Shown here: positions 49,499 to 57,814 of the stretch, piece after piece
Layout of the letters: each line of letters begins with the position of its first letter
Numbering within the stretch: position 1 is the stretch's first letter
Assembly: GCA_947492175.1 (NCBI GenBank)
Contig: CANLMQ010000006.1
Span: 1-64,000 of the forward strand
Reading direction: 5' to 3'
Length of the DNA stretch: 64,000 nt
From: an uncultured Draconibacterium sp.
GTDB lineage: Bacteria > Bacteroidota > Bacteroidia > Bacteroidales > Prolixibacteraceae
Made by a program: the position numbers and the translations under genes
Notes under the pieces: model-generated
Database searches by the model: none
The model's input: only the letters and a program-made list of their open reading frames with translations
Told to the model about the DNA's origin: nothing

Positions 49499-49894
49499 AT
49501 GCACGAAGCATTTACACTCACCACCCCCGCCCTGCTGTTTTCAGCAATTTCATTAATTCTTTTAGCATATACCAACCGGTTTATGGGCTACACACAGGTT
49601 GTCCGTAACCTGCACAAACAATACCTCGAAAGTCCAACAACCGTTTTAAGAGGCCAGATTAACAACCTCCGCAAAAGGTTATACCTGATAAGAACCATGC
49701 AAATACTTGGTGTTGGCAGTTTGTTTTTATGTGTTATTACTATGTTTCTGATTTTTATCGGGCAACAACTTATTGGTGCATACATTTTTGGAGCAGCGCT
49801 TCTTTTACTTTGTGCATCACTGGCAATGTCGATATGGGAAATACAGATCTCTGTTAAAGCGTTGGAATTGCATTTAAGTAATATGGAGGATTGA
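49499..49894 (+). CDS. DUF2721-domain membrane protein
   Basis: 131 aa. An N-terminal hydrophobic helix (TTPALLFSAISLILLAYTNR), a cytoplasmic helical stretch with basic residues (LRKRLYLIRTMQ), and two further membrane segments; this is the layout of DUF2721. Function unknown. It lies between the fRMsr gene and rluF with short gaps (42 and 13 bp), so the three are probably one operon. Confidence 0.87.
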   Translation: MHEAFTLTTPALLFSAISLILLAYTNRFMGYTQVVRNLHKQYLESPTTVLRGQINNLRKRLYLIRTMQILGVGSLFLCVITMFLIFIGQQLIGAYIFGAALLLLCASLAMSIWEIQISVKALELHLSNMED

Positions 49895-49907
49895 TTATTT
49901 TTAACTA

Positions 49908-50639
49908 ATGCAAAGCAAACGACTAAATAAAGCCATTTCGGAAACCGGATTTTGTTCGCGCCGGGAAGCCGACCGTTTAATTGAAGCCGGGAAAGTAATA
50001 GTAAACGGTACTGTTTCAGGTCTGGGAGTTCAGGTTACAGCAAACGACAAAATTGAAATTGACGGGCAAATTATCACCAAAGAAGTTCCTGACATTTATC
50101 TGGCTTTTCATAAACCGGTAGGTATTACCTGCACCACCGACACCAGTATTAAAGGAAATATTATTGATTACATTAACTATCCGGAGCGTATTTTCCCTAT
50201 CGGTCGTCTCGACAAACCCAGCGAGGGTTTGATTTTTATGACCAACGATGGAGACGTTGTCAACAAAATCCTCCGAGCCGGGAACAACCACGAAAAAGAA
50301 TATATAGTTACGGTAAACCGCAAAATTACACAGGCATTTATCAGGCAAATGAGTAATGGCGTGCCAATTCTGGACACGGTAACAAAAAAGTGCAAAGTTA
50401 ACCGTATCAACGACTTTACTTTCAACATTGTGCTTACCCAGGGACTTAACCGCCAAATCAGGAGAATGTGTACGCATTTGGGCTATGAAGTAACCCGGCT
50501 AAAAAGAGTGCGGATAATGAATATAAAACTTGACCGGCTGAAAACGGGTGAATACCGCCATTTTACTGATGCAGAAATTAACGAAATCAACCGTCTGGTT
50601 GCCGGTTCCAGTAAAACCATGGAGGCATCGGTTGATTAA
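49908..50639 (+). CDS. rluF: 23S rRNA pseudouridine synthase, RluF type
   Basis: 243 aa. N-terminal S4 RNA-binding domain (RLNKAISETGFCSRREADRL, residues 5-24), then the pseudouridine synthase domain with the catalytic aspartate in GRLDKPSEGLIF (Asp102) and GLNRQIRRMCTHLGYEV. RluF modifies U2604 of 23S rRNA in E. coli; RluB/E-type alternatives are less likely from the SEGL motif and length. Confidence 0.92.
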   Translation: MQSKRLNKAISETGFCSRREADRLIEAGKVIVNGTVSGLGVQVTANDKIEIDGQIITKEVPDIYLAFHKPVGITCTTDTSIKGNIIDYINYPERIFPIGRLDKPSEGLIFMTNDGDVVNKILRAGNNHEKEYIVTVNRKITQAFIRQMSNGVPILDTVTKKCKVNRINDFTFNIVLTQGLNRQIRRMCTHLGYEVTRLKRVRIMNIKLDRLKTGEYRHFTDAEINEINRLVAGSSKTMEASVD

Positions 50640-51151
50640 ATTTATACTATGGAGAAATCTGCCGCTAACTGTTAAGCAAGAGATTTGCCCGGTTTTTCTG
50701 CTTAAAATTTTTCCTCAACATTTCTATTTCGCGTTCTACAACTTTACCTTACTAATAATAAACAAGGTAGCTTAAACCAGGATTATGTATTAAAATTTTG
50801 TAATGAATCTTGAAAGTGCAGTAAAACAAGAGTTTTCTGGGACGAGGCATAGCACCGTTCTGGTGAGTGAAAGAAAGCTAGTGGAACGACCTGTTTTGAA
50901 GCAATTTCAAGGTGTAATAGATTTTTAATGCATATTCCGGATTAAACAATTTGAGAATTGAAAACATACCCTGATATCCAAATCAAGACACCATATACTA
51001 TTGTAGTTCGGATCATTCACTCCCAAACCATTAAATATATACGGGTTGGATTTCCGGCATTTATTTTAAATTTCGTCCGCGAGATTAGAAATATTATGAT
51101 ATACAAAACAAAGATTGCATGTTTATTCATTAAATGATATCTAACACCCGT
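50640..51151. other. Intergenic region between rluF and the TonB receptor gene
   Basis: About 510 bp with no recognised feature. A 41-aa frame at 50803-50928 (starting MNLESAVKQEFSGTR) has no promoter match and no known family, and is listed here only for completeness. Confidence 0.5.
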
Positions 51152-53698
51152 TTAAAACTGTTCTTTTCCAAATAAGCTTCCGGCATTTTTCTTCGATTTC
51201 CCATTTAAGTTTAACGAATAGCTTACTCCCAACTCTACAATTGGTCCATAGCGGTCGTATTCAACTTCCTGGTAAAATATTTGCTGATTGCCGGCGTTAT
51301 AAGCACGTGTATTTAAACCGGTAAGATTTGAGCTTAATAAATCGAGCACTTTTACAGAAAAATCCCAGCCAGACAACTTTTCAGGTGTGTAGTTTAATGC
51401 AGCATTGCTCATGTAAAACCGGTAGTTTTCGCCTTGTGTGGTAACAGTTGCCGATTTCATATCAAAGTCGAGCGTAAATTTTAACTCCTGCGTTAAAAAC
51501 AAATTCATGTTTCCTTTCAAACTCCAGTTGGTACTGGAATTGTCTTCCTTGTAACCAAACACTTTTCCTTGTGCATTAAAGTTGTAGAGCGATCCGCCAA
51601 TAAAGAATTTGGCAAATTTACCGGCCGTAAGATTTGCATTTAATTCGGCTCCCTGTGCCTGAACATTACCCGAATTTGTATAACTGCGAATCAATACATT
51701 TTCCTCTTCGTAAACTGTATTTACACGAAAAATAGCATTGTCTGTTCCGCGGTAAAAACCGGTTAAAGTAAAACGCTGATCACCCAACTTCTTATCCAGC
51801 GAAAGTTCGAAGTTGGTTAAATACTCAGGTTCCAGTTCGGGGTCGCCAACCAGGTACACTTCATAATGGCGGCGGTATAAAAACGGTGCCATATTTTTTG
51901 TTGGCGGACGGTTAATTCTTCGGCTGGCCGCAAAGGTTAAGGCATTCTTTTCGTTTAATTTGTATTGCATATGCAAGGTTGGAAACCAATCGAGCTGCTG
52001 TACCTTGTATTCGGTTTGCGAAGGACGCTCGAAAATATCAACATAATCAGGATTACCAATTTCAAGTAACTGATCGGTGTATTCGAGGCGTAATCCTGTT
52101 ATCAAACTAAAATTGCCAAAAGTGCCTGAGTAATCAATGTAACCAGCATAAATTGCACGCGACAATTCAATATCGTTATTAAACTTGTTATTAGTTCCCC
52201 ACTCCTTTGTAGTCACATTCAGCGTGTTGTAATTGTATCCACCCTTTTGGTGCACAAACTGTGGCTGAAACCCTATTCCCAGCTTGCTTTTATTTTCAAA
52301 TTGTTTTTCGTATTCCACCGACGTACGAAATCCATCCAACGGAGTATTGTCGGTCTGATTAAAATGAAGCAGTAAACTTTCCACCTCATCTGCAGGTTTG
52401 TTGAAGCCAAAATTCTGGTTGTCGAGTTCGCGGCTTAATTCCGAATGTTCGTAAAGCAACGAAAATTTCACTTGCGATTTGTTTTCAAACTTTTGGGTAA
52501 GATCAATATTGGCAGTATGAAATTTCCCGTAACGATCGTCGGTATTCGGATTGTAAATCCAGTGGTTCTGAGGATCAATTCCGGGAACCGGATTTTTATC
52601 CACGTCGCCATAATAATTATTATAGACATAAAAGGCCGAGCGACCTTCGGTACGGTTACCATAGTAATATGATGCCGATATTGTACTCATGTCAGAAACC
52701 CTGTAGTCCAATCCCAAATTAGCCGAATAATTTTCGTACCACTCCGGACGTTCGCCATCGGCAACCATGTGATAATACGAACCATTTTGCTGCAATAAGC
52801 GGGCGTCGCCAACGCGCTTTCCGTTTACATTCCGGTAATTATAATTTGTACCACCATAAAACGTTACGTTTTCTTTTTGATAAACCAAATTTAAACCACC
52901 ACCGTAACGATTATCTGTTAAATCGTAGCCACTGTATTTATCAGTTACATTTCCCCAGGGAGAGCCTCCCAACAAACCATTAGCAGAAATCGACAAACCA
53001 TCGGCACCACTTCTTTTAGTCGAAATATTAATAATTCCGCCTTTCCCCTGTGCGTCGAAACGGGCAGTTGGTACGGTAATTACATCTATATTTTCAATAT
53101 TATTGGCTGCAATCTGATTCAACAGAACTGATGCTTCCATCTGTGTAGGTTTGCCGTTTAAATACACCATAAAATCGCTGGTACCACGTAATGATACTGT
53201 TCCGTCGGGACTAACAGAAACCGATGGTAATTTATTTAACACATCTACGGCTGTTCCTCCGCTTGCTGTCTCAAAATCGCTGGCGCGGTATGTTTGCCTG
53301 TCAATTTTTTTTGAGGTTGAGCCGGCCATTCCTTTTACCTCAACATCTTCCAACTCAACCGACGAAGGAGTTATTGTAAGTTCTCCAATATTTACATGAA
53401 GTTTATTTTCTGATATAGAAACCGCGTCGATGGTTTCTGCCTCATAGCCTATAAAAGAAACAACTACTTTGTAATTCCCTTCTTTTAGCTTTTCAATTTT
53501 AAATTTTCCCCTATCGCTTGAAACAGAACCTCCAACCAAACTTTCGGAATTGTTACTAAAAACAGAAACACTGGCAAAAGGAATTCTCTCTCCTGATTCC
53601 TGATCGAGAACAACACCTGAAATACTCCCGTTCTGGGCAAATGCACTAAACAAACTCAAAAGAATTATTCCCGTTAAAACAAACTTATATATATTCAT
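51152..53698 (-). CDS. TonB-dependent receptor-like outer-membrane beta-barrel protein
   Basis: 848 aa. Signal peptide ending FSAFAQ, a carboxypeptidase-regulatory-like domain (about 24-115: GSISGVVLDQESGERIPFASV), a plug with LNKLPSVSVSPDGTVSLRGT (about 157-176) and a large barrel that ends in a non-aromatic tail (SLFGKEQF). This is the outer-membrane beta-barrel type with CarboxypepD_reg start. No SusD-like partner is adjacent, so the ligand is unknown. Confidence 0.9.
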   Translation of the reverse strand: MNIYKFVLTGIILLSLFSAFAQNGSISGVVLDQESGERIPFASVSVFSNNSESLVGGSVSSDRGKFKIEKLKEGNYKVVVSFIGYEAETIDAVSISENKLHVNIGELTITPSSVELEDVEVKGMAGSTSKKIDRQTYRASDFETASGGTAVDVLNKLPSVSVSPDGTVSLRGTSDFMVYLNGKPTQMEASVLLNQIAANNIENIDVITVPTARFDAQGKGGIINISTKRSGADGLSISANGLLGGSPWGNVTDKYSGYDLTDNRYGGGLNLVYQKENVTFYGGTNYNYRNVNGKRVGDARLLQQNGSYYHMVADGERPEWYENYSANLGLDYRVSDMSTISASYYYGNRTEGRSAFYVYNNYYGDVDKNPVPGIDPQNHWIYNPNTDDRYGKFHTANIDLTQKFENKSQVKFSLLYEHSELSRELDNQNFGFNKPADEVESLLLHFNQTDNTPLDGFRTSVEYEKQFENKSKLGIGFQPQFVHQKGGYNYNTLNVTTKEWGTNNKFNNDIELSRAIYAGYIDYSGTFGNFSLITGLRLEYTDQLLEIGNPDYVDIFERPSQTEYKVQQLDWFPTLHMQYKLNEKNALTFAASRRINRPPTKNMAPFLYRRHYEVYLVGDPELEPEYLTNFELSLDKKLGDQRFTLTGFYRGTDNAIFRVNTVYEEENVLIRSYTNSGNVQAQGAELNANLTAGKFAKFFIGGSLYNFNAQGKVFGYKEDNSSTNWSLKGNMNLFLTQELKFTLDFDMKSATVTTQGENYRFYMSNAALNYTPEKLSGWDFSVKVLDLLSSNLTGLNTRAYNAGNQQIFYQEVEYDRYGPIVELGVSYSLNLNGKSKKNAGSLFGKEQF

Positions 53699-53992
53699 TA
53701 TTTAACTATTTCACGTTATTATTAAAACTTCCAAACAGCACGCAAATATAAAAGTTCAACCCTCTTTTTACTTTTAACATGGCTTATTTAGACTGTAGGT
53801 TAATCAAAGGTTTCCTGCAATTTGCAGCATAAGAAACATTCGTTCGAATGAGATTCAAATTAAAGTCCAATTGTAAAAACAGATACCTGAAAGGCACATT
53901 AACTTTAAACGCCAATTTCCGAACTTTGAACGCCGAATTTTGAGCAGGTTGAAAAATAATTGTACTTTCAATTTTTGAAACAGAAAACAACA

Positions 53993-54568
53993 ATGAAATT
54001 TAGTCCACGAGTACAGTTTTTGATACGGAATGGTTTAAAAGGCATGGCCTGGCTTTTATTAATGCTGGCCGCCTATTTTCTTTTAAAAGAGGTAGTTCTG
54101 TCGCGCGCTCCCGATGCGTGGGTCGAACAAATTTATGCCCGTCCGCTTTTGGTTTATGCAGTTTATTGTTTTTCCGAGTTTTTCTTTGGTATTTTCCCGC
54201 CCGAACTGTTTATGATTTGGGCCATCAACAAAGACACACTGGCACATTACTTTTTAAACCTGGTGTTTTTTGGTGTTGTTTCATATGGTATGGGCTATCT
54301 TACTTTTCTGATTGGACGTTATTTCCACACCCATGCTTCTTTTAAATACTTCAAAAAAACCATGCTAAAAGATGTATGGCCGCAGCTAAAAAAATACGGA
54401 CTGTTTCTGATTATTGTGGCTGCATTAACACCCGTTCCTTGGTCGGCGGTAAGTTTACTGGTAGGCTCGGCCGGCTACCCTTCGCGGCGCTATTTGAAAT
54501 ATGCCTTATTTCGCCTGCTCCGTTTTGCAGTTTATGGATATATAATTTACCAAACCCACGCATTTTAA
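53993..54568 (+). CDS. VTT/DedA-like membrane protein
   Basis: 191 aa from the ATG at 53993; the frame runs upstream to a TTG. Four or five hydrophobic segments, with FFGIFPPELFMIWAI early and ALTPVPWSAVSLLVGSAGYP later, an arrangement seen in VTT (SNARE-associated) lipid scramblase-like proteins. The conserved family arginine appears in SRRYLKYALFRLLRF. The match is by pattern and moderate. Confidence 0.65.
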   Translation: MKFSPRVQFLIRNGLKGMAWLLLMLAAYFLLKEVVLSRAPDAWVEQIYARPLLVYAVYCFSEFFFGIFPPELFMIWAINKDTLAHYFLNLVFFGVVSYGMGYLTFLIGRYFHTHASFKYFKKTMLKDVWPQLKKYGLFLIIVAALTPVPWSAVSLLVGSAGYPSRRYLKYALFRLLRFAVYGYIIYQTHAF

Positions 54569-54623
54569 ATTTTGCGCAAACATACTTTGCCCTCTTTTGT
54601 TATTTAGATAAAATTCTAAATGT

Positions 54624-54920
54624 ATGTTTGAGCGTTTTAAAAAGAGATGGGACATAAAAAGCAACTTTCAGCTTCTACTCATTTTTATAGTTTTTTCGGT
54701 TACAGGAAGCACGGCCCTTTATATTCGCAAAGGCGTTTTTTATTTGCTCGGAATTACTTCCGAAACTGATATTTGGATACGTACTATAGTGTATATTATC
54801 ACCATTGTGCCGGCTTATTATATGATGCTGTTGGTTGTAGGTTTTGTTTTTGGGCAATATAAGTTTGCAAGAGCCTTTCAGAAAAAAATGATCAGCAGGT
54901 TTAAATTCATAAAAAAATGA
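54624..54920 (+). CDS. DUF6787-type small membrane protein
   Basis: 98 aa. FKKRWDIKSNFQLLLIFIVF, a first membrane helix with SVTGSTALYIRK, a second helix, and VGFVFGQYKFARAFQKKM at the end fit the DUF6787 pattern found across Bacteroidota. Function unknown. Its stop overlaps the msrA start (ATGA). Confidence 0.75.
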   Translation: MFERFKKRWDIKSNFQLLLIFIVFSVTGSTALYIRKGVFYLLGITSETDIWIRTIVYIITIVPAYYMMLLVVGFVFGQYKFARAFQKKMISRFKFIKK

Positions 54921-55513
54921 CTACCCGATTTATTATAAGTCTACTATTAATCGTTTTATCAACCGGAGTTATGAGTAAAGAATTGGAGAAAGCAACACTG
55001 GGAGGCGGCTGTTTTTGGTGTACCGAAGCCGTTTACCTCGAATTAAAAGGAGTAATTGACGTAAAACCGGGGTATAGCGGAGGCCATGTAAAAAACCCGG
55101 ATTACAAAGAAGTTTGCACCGGAACTACCGGGCATGCCGAAGTGGTGCAAATTACATTTGATCCGGATGTTGTAAGCTTTTCAAAAATTCTGGAAGTGTT
55201 TTTTATGACCCACGACCCGACTTCGTTAAACCGCCAGGGAAACGATGTAGGGCCGCAATACCGCTCGGCCGTGTTTTATCATTCAGAGAAACAAAAGGAA
55301 ACTGCAGAAACAGTTATTGATCTTTTTGAAAAAGAAAAAGTGTACGATAAAACCATTGTTACCGAGGTAACTAAATTCGACAAATTTTATGTGGCCGAAG
55401 ACTACCACATTAATTATTTTGCACGAAACAAAACACAGGGATACTGCCAGTTTGTTGTAGCACCAAAAATAGAAAAGTTCAGAAAAATATTTAAAGACGA
55501 TTTGAAGAAGTAA
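54917..55513 (+). CDS. msrA: Peptide-methionine (S)-S-oxide reductase MsrA, probably exported
   Basis: 198 aa. An N-terminal hydrophobic stretch (residues 4-20) suggests export. Catalytic GGGCFWCTEAVY (Cys32), PGYSGGHVKNPDYKEVCTG, cited as YSGGHVKNPDYKEVCTG, TGHAEVVQI, YRSAVFYH and YHINYFARN all match MsrA. It repairs methionine-S-sulfoxide in envelope proteins. It overlaps the DUF6787 gene by 4 bp. Confidence 0.94.
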   Translation: MTTRFIISLLLIVLSTGVMSKELEKATLGGGCFWCTEAVYLELKGVIDVKPGYSGGHVKNPDYKEVCTGTTGHAEVVQITFDPDVVSFSKILEVFFMTHDPTSLNRQGNDVGPQYRSAVFYHSEKQKETAETVIDLFEKEKVYDKTIVTEVTKFDKFYVAEDYHINYFARNKTQGYCQFVVAPKIEKFRKIFKDDLKK

Positions 55514-55592
55514 GCAGTGATCAGTCTCAGTATTCAGTCGAAGTGAAACTGTTTCTGATACACCTTAGCCAATTCCTTATAAAAAGTATCGT

Positions 55593-55860
55593 GACGCAAC
55601 ACTGCGGGGGGCAATCTATAGAAAAAAATACCTTGCCGCAGAGTTGCGGGAACCAAACCATGTTGTTTTTTCTTATGGTTCAGAACTGCGGGAACTAAAC
55701 CACAACATTTTTTCTTGTGTCTCTGTTCTGCGGGAACCTAATCACAATTATTTTTCGTATGCCGCAATGTTGCGGCAAGCCAGCCAACCTGTTTTTTCCT
55801 ATGCCGCAGTATTGAGGCAAGCCAGCCACAATATTTTTTTTCTTGCCGCAGAACTGCGGC
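55593..55860 (+). repeat. Second palindrome array, seven units at exact 42-bp spacing
   Basis: A TGCGG arm recurs at 55603, 55645, 55687, 55729, 55771, 55813 (TGAGG) and 55855, each step exactly 42 bp. The best units are GCCGCA-N4-TGCGGC (55845-55860, perfect). Left arms are intact in units 2, 5, 6 and 7 and degenerate in 1, 3 and 4. Spacers each hold a run of five or more T. Read as protein the array gives an open 14-residue periodic frame (LREPNHNxFSYxxx) without a start codon. It lies between msrA and a lipoprotein gene. Confidence 0.9.
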
Positions 55861-56056
55861 ATACTTGTTTACAAAGAGTTAGGGAGGTTTTGCATATAAA
55901 GTAAATATTTATAAGCAATTTTAAGACAGCCCGGTTATGTTCGTTATTTTGCTCTTAAGTTTTAACCTATCTTTAAGAATCATGGAAACCTTGAAGGTGT
56001 GGAAACTAAACAAACTATTGTAAAAAATGTCGTCACAAACGATGGACAGAAAGTAG

Positions 56057-56548
56057 TTAATCTATAGTCGTTTCATTTAGGTTTATCTGATCATAATTTT
56101 CCCAGGGGAATGAAAGAAATAAGTGATTACATGCAATTGCAAATTGTTTCTCATACGGTTCATTTACAATTCGATATCTAAATTTAATTTTATAAGCATA
56201 TTTTAAACTATCTGGGAAAAAGTCAGGGCCACAACCATATCCAAGAGAATTTGTAGTAAAGATTTCATCAGAAAAGGAAAATAAGTTATCCGGGAAATTA
56301 AAAGTATAAAAGTCCATAGAGTTATTCTCACTTTCTTCAAGCAGTATGCAATAACCTCTTTCAGTTTTATTTCCTGCTGCCAGTCCTTCCTCGTTAACTT
56401 TTTCGACAGCAAAGGAACCAACAACATACCCTTCTACAAAACCGGAATATTCATTTTCATCATCGCTGCACCCTGCCCCAAAAAACAACATACAAAACGT
56501 TAACAGAAGAAAATAAATCTTTAGTCGTTTAATTTTTTTTGTTTTCAT
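56057..56548 (-). CDS. Small lipoprotein related in style to the lipoprotein array
   Basis: 163 aa. Cys27 (FFGAGC) followed by SDDENE. The leader MKTKKIKRLKIYFLLLTFCM resembles that of array lipoprotein 3 (basic start, leucine run, cysteine seven residues before the lipobox). The mature part contains VGSFAVEKVNEEGLAAGNKTERGYCIL, cited as FAVEKVNEEGLAAGNKTERG, and ends IDLNETTID-like. Function unknown. Confidence 0.7.
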   Translation of the reverse strand: MKTKKIKRLKIYFLLLTFCMLFFGAGCSDDENEYSGFVEGYVVGSFAVEKVNEEGLAAGNKTERGYCILLEESENNSMDFYTFNFPDNLFSFSDEIFTTNSLGYGCGPDFFPDSLKYAYKIKFRYRIVNEPYEKQFAIACNHLFLSFPWENYDQINLNETTID

Positions 56549-56978
56549 ATTTTGGTATTTATCAGGTAATATAAACTAAGATGCTTCAAATGAACTTAGG
56601 GTTGCGTAAGGGGCAATTATTGATATGCGTTTTGTCACACGTTTATTTATAAGAAGTGCTTCTCTGTGCCCTCCGTGTCTTCTCCGCGATCGCTGCGGTT
56701 AATATATACCAGACAAGAGGTTAATAGAGTTTTAGCGCCGTCTAATCCCCTGCCTAAAAAACAAGAGCAGGCCACTTTTAGCAACCTGCTCCTAGTGTCA
56801 TGTCATGTGTGAAATTTCGGGTAAGTCGCCGTTACTTTTTGAATTTTTCGAAATTAGAAAAAGTAAGTATAGCCGTAGCTATGTGAGTCTTTTTATAATG
56901 AGAAAAAACAAAAATGGACAAGACTTGGCGCGTAAGAGCACGCTTGACTTGACACCAGATTATCTTCATAAAAATAGT
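56549..56978. other. Intergenic region before the DUF1080 gene end
   Basis: About 430 bp. It holds a terminator (56756-56791) and a GTGCCCTCCGTGTCTTCTCC run of a type often seen in bacterial intergenic DNA. Frames around 56805-56960 look like a fragment of some former coding sequence, but I could not identify it. Confidence 0.4.
56756..56791 (-). terminator. Intrinsic terminator
   Basis: GAGCAGG (56765-56771) pairs with CCTGCTC (56785-56791); on the minus strand a TTGTTTTTT run follows. It is the nearest terminator behind the DUF1080 gene, about 190 bp away. Confidence 0.65.
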
Positions 56979-57737
56979 TTACAATTCGCGAATCCAGATA
57001 TTGCGGTAGCTTACCGGGTTTCCATGATCCTGCAGCATAATGCAATCGGCACCGTGTTTTTTAACCGAATATTCGGGTATACCAACATACTCGGTAGGGC
57101 CGCGCAGTTTAACATGATTCTGCACCAAAACGCCGTTATGTAAAACAGTTACAGTTGGTGGGGTAAAATAAGTTCCATCGTCGTTAAAGCGGGGTGCAGT
57201 GTAAATAATATCGTAAACCTGCCACAGGCCCGGTGCTTTGCAGGCGTTTACCAATGGAGCATGTTGTTTGTACAAACTTCCGGCCTGCCCATTGCGGTAA
57301 GTGCGATTGTTGAAATTATCTAACACCTGAACCTCGTAACGTCCCTGCAGGAAAATACCACTGTTTCCGCGTCCCTGGCTTTCGCCAACAACTTCGGCCG
57401 GTGTTCTCCATTCAATGTGCAACTGGAAATCTTCGAAAACACGCTTGGTTTTTATTATACCTTGTCCGCGAACCACCGTAGCACATTCGTCCTCTACCAG
57501 CCATCCGGGTTCGCCACCATCGCCGTTTGTCCATTCGCGCCCCAGGTCTACCCCGTCAAACAACACAATGGCGTCGGAAGGAGCATCTACCGGCGTTGCG
57601 CCCGGTGTAATAATTGATACTTCCGGATCCCAGATTTCAGTCATCTCCGGTTTCATTTTCACCGACTCATCTTCTTGCTGAGCCCATGCACCTGCAGCCA
57701 ATAAAAACAGAGCAAGCGTAAAAAGTTTAGTCTTCAT
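56979..57737 (-). CDS. DUF1080 (3-keto-disaccharide hydrolase-like) secreted protein
   Basis: 252 aa with signal peptide ending AGAWAQ. The domain is a concanavalin-like sandwich: AIVLFDGVDLGREWTN (about 75-90), FQLHIEWRTP, RGNSGIFLQGRYEVQVLDN, cited as GNSGIFLQGRYEVQVLDN, and GLWQVYDIIY. Such proteins act on glycosides (some cut 3-keto-glucosides) or bind glycans. No neighbouring oxidoreductase to form 3-keto sugars is present, apart from the distant one at 32360. Confidence 0.9.
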   Translation of the reverse strand: MKTKLFTLALFLLAAGAWAQQEDESVKMKPEMTEIWDPEVSIITPGATPVDAPSDAIVLFDGVDLGREWTNGDGGEPGWLVEDECATVVRGQGIIKTKRVFEDFQLHIEWRTPAEVVGESQGRGNSGIFLQGRYEVQVLDNFNNRTYRNGQAGSLYKQHAPLVNACKAPGLWQVYDIIYTAPRFNDDGTYFTPPTVTVLHNGVLVQNHVKLRGPTEYVGIPEYSVKKHGADCIMLQDHGNPVSYRNIWIREL

Positions 57738-57763
57738 ATTTGTTGATTTAGGTTATAATTAAA

Positions 57764-57797
57764 CAGGCGACTGTCTGATAAAAACAGTAGTCGCCTG
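57764..57797 (-). terminator. Hairpin after the phosphohexomutase gene
   Basis: CAGGCGACT pairs with AGTCGCCTG on the minus strand around a T-rich loop; the following T-run is short (TTTAATT). It lies 18 bp after the stop at 57815. Confidence 0.6.
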
Positions 57798-57814
57798 CTG
57801 AATATTTAATTTGT

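Noticed and set aside
50803..50928. 41-aa ORF MNLESAVKQEFSGTR...
   Set aside because: No promoter element, no family and no conserved neighbour; kept only as a note in the intergenic entry.
55593..55860. CRISPR-like array
   Set aside because: Spacers are similar to each other (shared T-run and AACC/CAGCC motifs) and arms are degenerate, unlike CRISPR spacers.
55644..55904. 86-aa repeat protein on the plus strand
   Set aside because: It begins with TTG inside a repeat unit; the frame is open upstream without any ATG, and a sister array with the same spacing has stop codons.
56805..57143. Possible fragment of a transposase or other gene on the plus strand
   Set aside because: The second half is antisense to the DUF1080 gene and no transposase motif, terminal inverted repeat or target duplication could be seen.
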